From positions 30,021 to 94,020 of the forward strand of contig JBBIQS010000022.1 of the NCBI GenBank assembly GCA_037442205.1: 64,000 bases of DNA, in the 5' to 3' direction. The notes below the pieces were generated by a model. It did not search any database, was not told the DNA's origin, and saw nothing but the letters and a program-made list of their open reading frames with translations. Shown in pieces: positions 43,774 through 51,104 of the stretch; position 1 is the stretch's first letter; each line of letters begins with the position of its first letter. The DNA is from JBBIQS01 sp037442205 (GTDB lineage: Bacteria; Myxococcota; Myxococcia; Myxococcales; UBA5297). The translations under genes and the position numbers were made by a program.

Positions 43774-44021
43774 GCTCAGTCTCGCCCGAAGCGGACCGTA
43801 GCAACCCGGATTTCAGAGCGTCAAGGGGCGGAGAATTCCCCGGGGCACCAGCCCGCGCATCGGCGGCCGCTCGAACGCCGCGGCGATCGCGCGTTCATGG
43901 CTGATCGACGTCTGGGTCGTGGCCGGTGTCGGCGGTGCATGGCTCGTGGCGCCCGCCGGCGCCGCAGGTCAGCCGCGTTCGGCCGCTCCGCCAGCTCTCC
44001 ACGAGCGCACCAGCGGTCGAG

Positions 44022-44051
44022 CGACAGCGGTGCGTGCCGAAGCGGCTGTCG
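44022..44051 (-). terminator. Hairpin after the DsbA-like gene
   Basis: Stem cgacagc / gctgtcg (7 bp) four bases past the stop codon of the minus-strand gene ending at 44056. The 16-base loop is long and there is no U-tract. Confidence 0.3.
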
Positions 44052-44055
44052 CCCG

Positions 44056-44883
44056 CTACTCCGCCCCGCGCTCGAGGATCTCCAGGACCACGTCGCGAAT
44101 GGCGCTCGGCTCCAGCTCGTAGTCGTAGAGCCGGCCGTCGATGAAGAAGGTGGGGGTGGCCCGCACGCTGTTGCGCAGCCCCTCCTTCTTGCTCTCCACC
44201 ACCGCCTGGCGGGTCGCCTCCTCGTCGAGCTTCTTCTTGAAGGCGGCGGCGTCGAGGCCGGAGGCGCTGGCGAACTTCGCCAGGGCCTCGGGACCGATCT
44301 CGTCGAAGTGGCCGTAGAGCGCGTGGAAGTAGGGCCAGAACTTGCCCAGCTTTGCCGCCGCCTCGAAGGCCAGCGCCCCTTCGGTCGAACCCTCGTGTCC
44401 CTTGAGCGGGAAGGGCCGGAAGTAGAGGCGCGCCTTTCCCTTGAGCGGCCCGCTGGTGACCTCCTGGTAGAGCTTGGGGACCAGCGACTTGCAGAACGGG
44501 CAGCGGGTGCAGGCGTAGACCACCAGCTTCACCTTGGCCTGCTCCTCGCCGGCGGCCATCGCCTCGTCCAGTGCGATGCCGACCTGCGGCGCGCTCGGGT
44601 CGAGCGACCTGGCGCGCTGGTCGAGGCCCTTGTCGATCTTCTCCCGCGGCAGGCTGGCCTTGACCATCGCGCACACCTCCTCGGCGACGTGGACCGGCTC
44701 GAGGCAGGCGGCCTTGGCCTTGAGGCAGTCGGCGATGCTCTCTCGGCAGCAGGCGGTGCCGCGGCGGGCGGCGAGGATCTCCCGCGCCGACTTCTGCGCC
44801 ACGGCGTCGAGCGCGTCGCAGGTCGGCGTCTGGGCGGCCGCGTTGGATGCAGCGAGGAGAACGGCCAGGAAGAACGGGCGCAT
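44056..44883 (-). CDS. DsbA-like thiol-disulfide oxidoreductase
   Basis: 275 residues with a signal peptide (MRPFFLAVLLAASNAAAQ) from ATG 44883, TGAGGA upstream. An N-terminal Cys-rich helical domain of ~95 residues (TACCRESIADCLKAKAACLEP) precedes a thioredoxin fold with redox centre CPFC (C128, C131) in VVYACTRCPFCKSLVPKLY, and ATPTFFIDGRLYDY with the cis-Pro. This is the DsbA/thioredoxin_4 family: a periplasmic dithiol oxidase or isomerase. It follows the MauE/DoxX gene by nine bases, in an operon with the rhodanese-like gene. A broken copy of its 3' end lies at 33804. Confidence 0.9.
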   Translation of the reverse strand: MRPFFLAVLLAASNAAAQTPTCDALDAVAQKSAREILAARRGTACCRESIADCLKAKAACLEPVHVAEEVCAMVKASLPREKIDKGLDQRARSLDPSAPQVGIALDEAMAAGEEQAKVKLVVYACTRCPFCKSLVPKLYQEVTSGPLKGKARLYFRPFPLKGHEGSTEGALAFEAAAKLGKFWPYFHALYGHFDEIGPEALAKFASASGLDAAAFKKKLDEEATRQAVVESKKEGLRNSVRATPTFFIDGRLYDYELEPSAIRDVVLEILERGAE

Positions 44884-44892
44884 GGATTTTCC

Positions 44893-45369
44893 TCAGGCGG
44901 GCGAGGGGCGGCGCAGCAGCGACTCGAGCCCCAGCGGGCGGCGGTCGAAGATCACGACATAGATCGCGAGCACGAGCCAGGCTCCGTCGCGCAGCAGGGT
45001 CTTGTAGGAGATGGGATCCTCGGCGGCACCGGTCGAGGCGAAGCAGCCGCAGGAGAGCTCGAGCCCCTTGGCCATTGCCAGCGACAGCGCGGCCAGGAAC
45101 ACCACCATCATCCCGGCGGCGAGCAGGGCCCCGGCGCGCGAGCGCACCCCCGACACCAGCATCAGCCCGGCCGCCAACTCGATCGGCGGCAGGCAGAGCG
45201 CCGTCAGATTCACCAGTGACAGCGGCAGGATCTGGTAGGTGGCCACGTCGATGGCGAAGGCCTGCGGATCGACCAGCTTGTGCCAGCAGGCCAGCAGGAA
45301 GACCGCTCCCAGGTAGAGCCGCGCCGGCAGCGCCAGCAGCCGATGTCCCTTCCAGTCGAGGAGGCTCAC
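44893..45369 (-). CDS. MauE/DoxX family membrane protein
   Basis: 158 residues from GTG 45369, overlapping the upstream stop as GTGA. Four spans (LPARLYLGAVFLLACWHKL, LTALCLPPIELAAGLMLVSG, LLAAGMMVVFLAALSLAMAKG, GAWLVLAIYVVIF). The conserved Cys pair in LSCGCFAS after span three is the MauE signature. MauE and DoxX relatives pass reducing equivalents or support disulfide formation for periplasmic thioredoxin-fold partners. The downstream gene encodes such a protein with a CPFC centre. No other methylamine-use gene is present, so a general thiol-redox role is likelier. Confidence 0.87.
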   Translation of the reverse strand: MSLLDWKGHRLLALPARLYLGAVFLLACWHKLVDPQAFAIDVATYQILPLSLVNLTALCLPPIELAAGLMLVSGVRSRAGALLAAGMMVVFLAALSLAMAKGLELSCGCFASTGAAEDPISYKTLLRDGAWLVLAIYVVIFDRRPLGLESLLRRPSPA

Positions 45370-45866
45370 GGCGTGCCTCCCACTGGCCGCAGCGCGGGGG
45401 CGCCGCCCTTGACCACCAGCACGTTGCGGATGCCCTTGGAGGCCAGCTCCTTGGCCAGCTCGCGGCCGCTGTCGGGCGAGCTGCCGTCGCCGTAGACCGC
45501 CACCCGGCGGGCGCCGGACTCGGCCACCGACTTCACCGCCTCCTTGGAGAGCGGCTCGAGGAAGTCGTAGGGCAGGCTCTGGGCGCGGAGCAGGTGCCAG
45601 GCGGAGAAGTCGTCCTTGGAGCGGGCGTCCACGGCCAGCGTTCCGGGCTCGGAGAGCAGCGGATCCGACGGCGCAACCTCGGCCACCTCTCCCTGCGCGT
45701 CGGGACAGGGGACGAGCAGCGCGTACGGCTCGCGCTGGACGAGCGGCAGGGGCGAGGCGCGCACGGCGTTCAGGCCCAGGCCCAAGGCCGCGCTGGCAAC
45801 CGCGGCGAAGGCCGCGTCCCGAAGGATGTGTAAAACGCTTGGCTGTCGAGAGGGCATCGAATCCAT
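45366..45866 (-). CDS. Rhodanese-like periplasmic protein lacking the catalytic cysteine
   Basis: 166 residues from ATG 45866 (MDSMPSRQPS); ATG 45857 is possible. One N-terminal signal/anchor (DAAFAAVASAALGLGLNAV). The rhodanese fold is visible (GTLAVDARSKDDFSAWHLLRAQSLPYDF, VAVYGDGSSPDSGRELAKELASKGIRNVLVVKGG). The active loop reads YGDGSSPDSG, with Asp where the sulfur-carrying Cys should stand, so sulfurtransferase activity is not expected. First gene of the three-gene redox operon; stop overlaps the MauE/DoxX start. Possibly a binding or structural partner (inference). Confidence 0.82.
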   Translation of the reverse strand: MDSMPSRQPSVLHILRDAAFAAVASAALGLGLNAVRASPLPLVQREPYALLVPCPDAQGEVAEVAPSDPLLSEPGTLAVDARSKDDFSAWHLLRAQSLPYDFLEPLSKEAVKSVAESGARRVAVYGDGSSPDSGRELAKELASKGIRNVLVVKGGAPALRPVGGTP

Positions 45867-45984
45867 CCGTGGCACTACTTCCAACCGAATTGCGGCCATG
45901 AGGTCAAGCCGGGAGCGCACAGCCTCGCGGCGGCGCCTCTGGACGGCGGCGTCCTTTCGGCAGCTTGGCCGGCCGAGGGCCGGC

Positions 45985-45990
45985 TATGCT
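45985..45990 (+). promoter_or_regulatory. -10-like box (TATGCT)
   Basis: TATGCT preceded by GGC, 35 bases before ATG 46026. The same TATGCT stands at 48908-48913 (coiled-coil gene) and at 21887-21892 (Cys-rich lipoprotein gene). No clear -35. Confidence 0.4.
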
Positions 45991-46025
45991 TCCTGCGAAC
46001 CCTCATCGTCGTAAAGGAGCCTGAG

Positions 46026-46616
46026 ATGGCGACCGAATCGCTGGAAATCGAGGCAACCATCGCCGCCGAGCCGCGGAAGGTCTATCGCGCCTGGCTTGAT
46101 CCGAAGGAGCACGCCGCCATGACCGGCGCCGAGGCCGCCGGCGGCGGCGAGGTCCAGGGCGCGAGCTTCAGCGCCTGGGACGGGTACATCCAGGGCAAGA
46201 ACCTGGCTCTGGGGCCGGGGTTGAAGGTGGTGCAGTCCTGGCGGACCACCGAGTTCCCCGCCGAGGCCCCCGACTCGCGGCTCGAGCTCCACTTCGATCA
46301 GGCACCCGGCGGCACCCGGCTGACGCTGATCCACACCGAGATCCCCGAGGGCCAGAGCGCCCAGTACGCAGACGGATGGATGGAGTTCTACCTGACGCCG
46401 ATGAAGCGCTACTTCGCGCCGTCGGCGCCCGCAAAGGCCAAGGCCGCGCCCAAGAAGACCGCGAAGAAGGTCGTCAAGAAGGCCAAGGCTCCGGCCAAGA
46501 AGGTCGCGCCGAAGAAGGTGAAGGCCCCGGCGAAGAAGAGCGCGCCCAAGAAGTCCGCTGCCAAGAAGGTCGCCAAGAAGCCGGCGAAGAAGTCCCCGGC
46601 CAAGAAGCGGCGCTAG
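46026..46616 (+). CDS. SRPBCC (AHSA1-like) protein with histone-H1-like Lys/Ala/Pro tail
   Basis: 196 residues from ATG 46026 (AAAGGAG upstream). Residues 1-130 are an AHSA1-like START-fold domain: IEATIAAEPRKVYRAWLDPKEHAAMTG, then LVQSWR-type strand (LKVVQSWRTTEFP) and GGTRLTLIHTEIPEGQ, which is the usual hydrophobic-ligand pocket fold. Residues 131-196 are almost only Lys, Ala and Pro (KKVVKKAKAPAKKVAPKK), as in eukaryotic H1 and bacterial histone-like tails, which bind DNA or RNA. The fusion is unusual; a nucleoid-associated or localisation tail is inferred. The DNA of this tail is partly duplicated at 48653-48897. Confidence 0.85.
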   Translation: MATESLEIEATIAAEPRKVYRAWLDPKEHAAMTGAEAAGGGEVQGASFSAWDGYIQGKNLALGPGLKVVQSWRTTEFPAEAPDSRLELHFDQAPGGTRLTLIHTEIPEGQSAQYADGWMEFYLTPMKRYFAPSAPAKAKAAPKKTAKKVVKKAKAPAKKVAPKKVKAPAKKSAPKKSAAKKVAKKPAKKSPAKKRR

Positions 46617-46725
46617 CTTCCAGTCCCTGCGGCCGTGCCGGCGGAGGCCCGTTTGTGGCCCGCTCGGGCGCGGCTGCGCATGACGCAGGAGACAGCCCCG
46701 GCCGACCTCGAGGCGCCCCGGTTCC
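46431..46725 (+). repeat. Direct repeat, left copy
   Basis: Covers the Lys-rich tail of the AHSA1-like gene, its 3' flank and a stretch matching the ribosome site and first codons of the coiled-coil gene (GCAGGAGAC...GCCGAC.TCGAG). It is homologous in the same orientation to 48653-48955. Identical stretches: 41 bases (46550-46590 = 48784-48824) and 26 bases (46625-46650 = 48859-48884). Confidence 0.85.
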
Positions 46726-46861
46726 GCCGAGGCACGCAAGGAGCGCAATTAGCTCATCGCCTGCCTCGACGGGCACCGCGAGCGGATGCGCCACGGCGCT
46801 CTCCGCCAGGAAGGCGCACGGCGATTCGCCGCCGTGCCCATGGATTCGCCCCTCGCAGGCG

Positions 46862-48505
46862 CTACCGCACCGTCCACCGGGCGAGGAAGGCGTCGAGCGA
46901 GCCTCCGAACTTGGACTGACTGGCACCGGGAGTCACCGGGAAGTCCGAGGACGAACCGGTGTCACCGGCGACGAAGACCACGCCTGCCGGGCCGACCGCC
47001 AGGGCGCGCCCCTTGTCGGTCCCCGAGCCGCCCAGCAGCGTGGCGAAGCGGAGCGTCTTGAGGTCCGGCGCGACCACCGCCAGGAAGGCGTCGCGGCCTC
47101 CCTTGAGCGCGGCCTGCGTGGCGCCGGAGGTGACCGGGAAATCGGCCGCGTCCGAGGTCCCGGAGACGACCAGGTTGCCCGACTGGTCGATGGCCACGCC
47201 CTCGGCCGCGCACGAGCCTGCGCAGTTGCCTCCCAGGTAGCTGCACCCCAACAGCGACGAGCCGTCGGCGGACAGATGGACGAGGTAGGGAGTGGTGGAG
47301 CCCGTCCCGCGCGACGGCTGCAGCGCTCCCGCGGTCGCGGGCAGGTTCGAGGAGGAGGTGGTCGAGGCGATGAAGACCTCGCCCGATGCGACGGCGAGGT
47401 TGTGCGTCTCGCCGACGTCCGCGCCATTGCCTCCGAAGTAGGTGCTGAAGACCAGCGACGAGCCGTCCTTCGAGAACCGGCTGATGAGCAGGTCGGTCGC
47501 TCCGCCGCCGAAGGACTTCTGCAGGGCCGGGTGCGCCGAGTCGAAGTCCTTGAGCGGAGCATCGGTCGAGGCGACGTCCTGGGCGAGGGTCACGGTGCCG
47601 TCGCCGCTGACGGCCATGGTCGGGAAGAGGCCGTCGTCGCCGCTGCCTCCCAGCAGGCTGCACCAGACCACCGTGGCGGCGGCAGGGTCGAGCTTGGCGA
47701 CCGCCGCGTCGTGGTCGGCGGTGCCGCCGCTGCGCGCGGTCTGGAAGGCGCCGGCGGTGAGGTGGGGGAAGTTGGACCGCACCCGGGCTACGGCGAGATA
47801 GACGTTGCCGGTGGTGTCGATCCCCAGGTCGCGGACGTAGGCGCTGATGGGGTCGCCGAAATAGGTGGACCAGAGCAGCGATTTCCCGTCGAGGGAGAGC
47901 TTGGCCACGAAGCCGTCCTGGGCCCCTTCCGCGCCGCCGGGAGTGGAGTCGCCGGCGAAGGCGGGCTGGACCACCCCTGAGGTCGTCGGGAAGCCCTCGC
48001 CGGCGCGGCCGGCGACGTAGACGCCGCTGGAGTCGACCTGGATGGCATAGGCCCGGTCGTAGTTGGGGCCGCCCAGCAGCGTGGACCAGACCAGGGTTCC
48101 GTCGGGGGCGAACTTCATCACGAAGGCGTCCCAGGGGCCGTCCGAGCCGACCGAGGCGCCGGTGGCGTCGAAGGTGCGCTGGTAGGCGCCGGCGGTGGTC
48201 GGGAAGGAGGGGTCGTTGGTGCCTCCGGCGAGGTAGACGTTTCCAGCCGAGTCTCTGGCGATGGCGCGGGCAGAGGTCTTCTTCGAGGGGCCGGTCCCGG
48301 AAGCGAGGGTGGCGAAGTCGAGCGTGGCGCCGGCGTCAGGCTCGACGGCTCCGCCGTCCTGGCCGACGTCGAATCCGGCGTCGAAGCCGGAATCGGCGGG
48401 CGCGCCGGCGTCGGGAGTCGTCCGGCGGTCGTCGGAACAGTCGCAGCGGACGAGGGCGAAGGCGGCAAAGGTCAGTGCGGGCAGCGTTGCGGACGTGAGC
48501 TTCAT
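46862..48505 (-). CDS. SBBP-repeat beta-propeller lipoprotein
   Basis: 547 residues from ATG 48505 (GGGGGA upstream). Signal peptide MKLTSATLPALTFAAFALVRC; the candidate lipobox ALVRC is imperfect. A DAG-rich linker follows (TPDAGAPADSGFDAGFDVGQD). The body consists of SBBP (seven-bladed beta-propeller) repeats: DSAGNVYLAGGTNDPSFPTT, then DAFVMKFAPDGTLVWSTLLGG, repeated with variants through the whole protein. Such proteins are widespread on Myxococcota surfaces. The gene stands on the opposite strand to its flanks and lies exactly between two direct repeats. Confidence 0.88.
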   Translation of the reverse strand: MKLTSATLPALTFAAFALVRCDCSDDRRTTPDAGAPADSGFDAGFDVGQDGGAVEPDAGATLDFATLASGTGPSKKTSARAIARDSAGNVYLAGGTNDPSFPTTAGAYQRTFDATGASVGSDGPWDAFVMKFAPDGTLVWSTLLGGPNYDRAYAIQVDSSGVYVAGRAGEGFPTTSGVVQPAFAGDSTPGGAEGAQDGFVAKLSLDGKSLLWSTYFGDPISAYVRDLGIDTTGNVYLAVARVRSNFPHLTAGAFQTARSGGTADHDAAVAKLDPAAATVVWCSLLGGSGDDGLFPTMAVSGDGTVTLAQDVASTDAPLKDFDSAHPALQKSFGGGATDLLISRFSKDGSSLVFSTYFGGNGADVGETHNLAVASGEVFIASTTSSSNLPATAGALQPSRGTGSTTPYLVHLSADGSSLLGCSYLGGNCAGSCAAEGVAIDQSGNLVVSGTSDAADFPVTSGATQAALKGGRDAFLAVVAPDLKTLRFATLLGGSGTDKGRALAVGPAGVVFVAGDTGSSSDFPVTPGASQSKFGGSLDAFLARWTVR

Positions 48506-48652
48506 GGTGTTCCCCCATTCCTTGGTAGGGCCCGAGAGATCGGGGATTTCGTGGCTCGAGCCAACGGAGCATACCTCGGCCGCCCACTCGGCCGCGTGAG
48601 CGGCGGCCTGCGGTCCTCGCACGGCCGATATCTGCCGATCCGAAGCCGAGCT

Positions 48653-48897
48653 CGAGGCCGCCGCCCAGGCAGACAGCGAACAAGGCGGTCAACAACGCCG
48701 CCAAAGCGAGCGCCAAGAATGCCAACGCTCCGGCCAGGAAGATCGCGCCGAAGAAGGGGAAGGCCCCGGGGAAGCGCGCCCAGGAAGTCCGCTGCCAAGA
48801 AGGTCGCCAAGAAGCCGGCGAAGAGGTCCTCGGCCAAGAGGCGGCGCTCGCTTCCAGACCCTGCGGCCGTGCCGGCGGAGGCCCTGTGGCCGCCGCT
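48653..48897 (+). pseudogene. Decayed copy of the Lys-rich tail gene end
   Basis: Homologous to 46431-46660: it encodes APRKSAAKKVAKKPAK and SSAKRR in one frame, but a five-base deletion near 48768 puts the upstream half in another frame, and the original stop is lost (cgctcg instead of cgctag). No AHSA1-like domain precedes it. It is part of the right direct repeat. Confidence 0.8.
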
Positions 48898-48955
48898 GGC
48901 ACGGGGCTATGCTTGAAGCAGGAGACGGACGTGGCCGACGTCGAGATGCCCCCAG
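48653..48955 (+). repeat. Direct repeat, right copy
   Basis: Second copy of the ~300-bp repeat at 46431-46725, same orientation. The left half is the decayed Lys-rich tail; the right half is the promoter (TATGCT, 48908), ribosome site and first codons of the coiled-coil gene. Confidence 0.83.
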
Positions 48956-49313
48956 CCAACCTGATTCTGCAGGCATTGCACGGGATTCGCTCCGAGATGC
49001 AGGGGATGCGCGTCGCCCAGGACGAAACAAACAAAAGGCTCGACCTGACCAACCAGCGCCTCGACCAGACGAACCAGCGCCTCGATCAGACGAACGAGCG
49101 CCTGGAGAACCTGCGCATCTTCACGGTGCAGAAGCTCACCGATCTGAACGCCAAGGTGGATGGCCTGGGGGAGCGAATCGAGGGCGTGGCCGACCGCCTG
49201 GAGAAGCACCTGGAGAGCTGGGGCTACCAGCTCACGCAGGGCTTCGGCGCCGAGGTCCGCGACTGCGGGAGCGGATGACGCGCCTCGAGCGGACGGTCTT
49301 CAAGGGCAAGTAG
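48931..49313 (+). pseudogene. Coiled-coil protein gene with a C-terminal frameshift
   Basis: GTG 48931 follows AGGAG. The protein is a short coiled coil with imperfect 7-residue repeats (LDLTNQRLDQTNQRLDQTNE) and further heptads (VDGLGERIEGVADRLEKHLES). The frame stops at 49278 after VRDCGSG. Inserting one C near 49264 restores VRDLRERMTRLERTVFKGK and a stop at 49313, which continues the coiled-coil pattern, so a one-base deletion is likely. The truncated form (115 residues) may still be made. It resembles small DUF proteins of the Myxococcota, exact family unknown. The 3' end abuts the convergent protease gene. Confidence 0.7.
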
Positions 49314-49314
49314 A

Positions 49315-50445
49315 TCACGTGCTTCTGCGGCGGCGGGCGCACGCGAACACGGCGAGTGCGCTCGCCAGCGCGAGTGGAGCCGAGCTTCCACTCGCGCCGC
49401 ACCCGTGCGCCGGAGCCGGCACCAGCTCCGGCGGGACGCAGTAGCCCTCGCTGCCGCACTTCCAGTCGCTCTGGCAGCTCGCGCAGTCGGCCGAGGTGCA
49501 GCGGCTGGCGTCTCCGACCTGCAGGCAGGTGAGCCCGTCCACGCACTGGTCGGCGCGGACGCAGCCTTCGCCAAAGGCGGCGCTGTGCACCAGCGCCCAG
49601 GCCGGCGGCGCCCGGCCGGCCCTCGCCGCTGCCGCGCGCACTCGCCCCCGCAGCCAGTCGGCATGGACGTCGAGGCGCTCGTAGGTCATGTCGGTGCACA
49701 CCGCCCCCGCTCCTCGCGACATCACCCCCAGTGTCCGCCCATCGGCAGCCAGGGCGGGGCTGCCGGAGTCGCCATAGCAGGGCCCCTTGTCGATGGCCCA
49801 CTCGCCATCCGTCCGGCGCGGCGAGCCATCGGGGTAGCTGGCGGCGCCCACCAAGCTCACCTTGGCCCCGGCGAACTCGAGACGAGTGCCGGCGGAGTCG
49901 GGGTTGTCGCCGACAGACCGCCCGTACCCTACGGCGGTGACCGGCTCGCCCACTTGCGGCGGTGCGTCCAGCCGCGGCTCGAGAGGGACGATGCCGACCA
50001 CCGGCTGCGCCAGCCGCAGCAGCGCGATGTCCCCGCCGCAGAGTGCCTCGCCATCTGGGCTGGGCAGAAACGAGAGCTCGGCCACCGCCTCGTAGGGCAG
50101 CGAGAACGGATTGATGGACATGGAAACCGAGTCGGAAGTCACGCCCAGTTCCTTGAGCGCGTACTCGCCGGTGCGTTTGGCCGCGCAGCCAATTCCGCTG
50201 AGGTGAGAAACGCAGTGCCGAGCGGTGAGCACGAGATCGACGTCGATCAGCGCACCCGTGCAAAGCTCGTCGATGTTGAAGACGGCGACGACCGCGGTTC
50301 TATTGGACGGAACTCCTCCGAGAATCGACTGGCGCTGACTCTCCAGGGCGGAGCCACTGCCGCATCCGGCCAGCGCCAGGAAACTGGCGCAGGCGAGCAC
50401 GAGGTGTAGCCGACAGGCGCTTCGGAGTTGCCGGTCCATCGACAT
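49315..50445 (-). CDS. Trypsin-like serine protease, lipoprotein, with MYXO-CTERM-like tail
   Basis: 376 residues from ATG 50445 (GGAGG upstream). Signal with lipobox LAGC (C28). The S1 catalytic triad is visible: LVLTARHC (H77), LCGGDIALLRL (D139), GPCYGDSGSPAL (S227). Activation-site-like ILGGVPS lies at residues 41-47. A Cys-rich segment (EGCVRADQCVDGLTCLQVG) follows. The C-terminus is CGASGSSAPLALASALAVFACARRRR: a Cys-Gly motif, one span and Arg cluster, the plan of MYXO-CTERM sorting signals. Having both a lipobox and such a tail is odd; one may be non-functional. Confidence 0.88.
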   Translation of the reverse strand: MSMDRQLRSACRLHLVLACASFLALAGCGSGSALESQRQSILGGVPSNRTAVVAVFNIDELCTGALIDVDLVLTARHCVSHLSGIGCAAKRTGEYALKELGVTSDSVSMSINPFSLPYEAVAELSFLPSPDGEALCGGDIALLRLAQPVVGIVPLEPRLDAPPQVGEPVTAVGYGRSVGDNPDSAGTRLEFAGAKVSLVGAASYPDGSPRRTDGEWAIDKGPCYGDSGSPALAADGRTLGVMSRGAGAVCTDMTYERLDVHADWLRGRVRAAAARAGRAPPAWALVHSAAFGEGCVRADQCVDGLTCLQVGDASRCTSADCASCQSDWKCGSEGYCVPPELVPAPAHGCGASGSSAPLALASALAVFACARRRRST

Positions 50446-50518
50446 GTTGGTCCTCCCGGGATGAATCCCCGAGCCGCACGCAGGAAATGGGCCGGCGAGG
50501 ATAACCTGCTTCGCTGTC

Positions 50519-50906
50519 TCAACGGCACGGGACCGACGCGAGCGCCGCCGCCATCCGCTCCACTGCAAGGTCGATCTCGCGCGGATTGAGTGGCGCAAAA
50601 ACCAGGCGCACCGCCGAAACCGGCTTGGAATCGAAGGCGTATTCGCTCCCCGAACGCACCAGCACCCCCTTGCTCTCGCAGGCCCGGCACCAGGCCTCGA
50701 CGTCCACCCCCGCCGCTCGCGCCCAGATCGACAGGCCGCCCCTCGGGACCTCGAAGTCCACCACCTCGCCCAGCCGTCCGCGCAGCGACGCCACCAGCGC
50801 GTCCCTCCGCTCATGGTAGAGCACGCGCATCGCGCGGATGTGCCGCGGCAAGGCGCCGTCGTCGATCAGCTCGGCCACCGCCGCCTCCATCGCCCGGTGC
50901 TGGCGC
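50519..50906 (-). pseudogene. 3' fragment of a MocR/PdxR-type aminotransferase-regulator gene
   Basis: The minus strand reads RQHRAMEAAVAELIDDGAL, then PRHIRAMRVLYHERRDALVA, VPRGGLSIWARAAGVDVEAW and SAVRLVFAPLNPREIDLAVE. This is the C-terminus of a fold-type I aminotransferase as found in MocR regulators. The Schiff-base Lys, the rest of the aminotransferase domain and the GntR-type HTH are missing. Upstream of about 50907 the frame turns into unrelated Arg/Gly-rich sequence. There is no start codon context, so it is a remnant. Confidence 0.8.
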
Positions 50907-51104
50907 GGGCGGGCTCCCGCTGAGGAGCCCGTCCCAGCTGCGGCCTGAGCGAGTGAGTCAAAGGAGCGCCTTCCTCCGACATGCGAGCGCCTTCCCGGAC
51001 GCCCGCCTTGCCCGGGCCGGCAAGGCACCGCGCCGGCGAGCTTCACCGCTGGTGAAAAAGCGCCCTTGTGTCGGGGACTTCAAGAATTTTCGGCACTTGG
51101 CGGA

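Noticed and set aside
43774..44021. Additional gene between the PIG-V-like operon and the DsbA-like gene
   Set aside because: Short frames here on either strand lack ribosome sites, signal peptides or recognisable motifs.
50519..51046. Intact 175-residue gene
   Set aside because: The first ~45 codons are unrelated Arg/Gly-rich sequence without a ribosome site; the rest is only the end of an aminotransferase domain.
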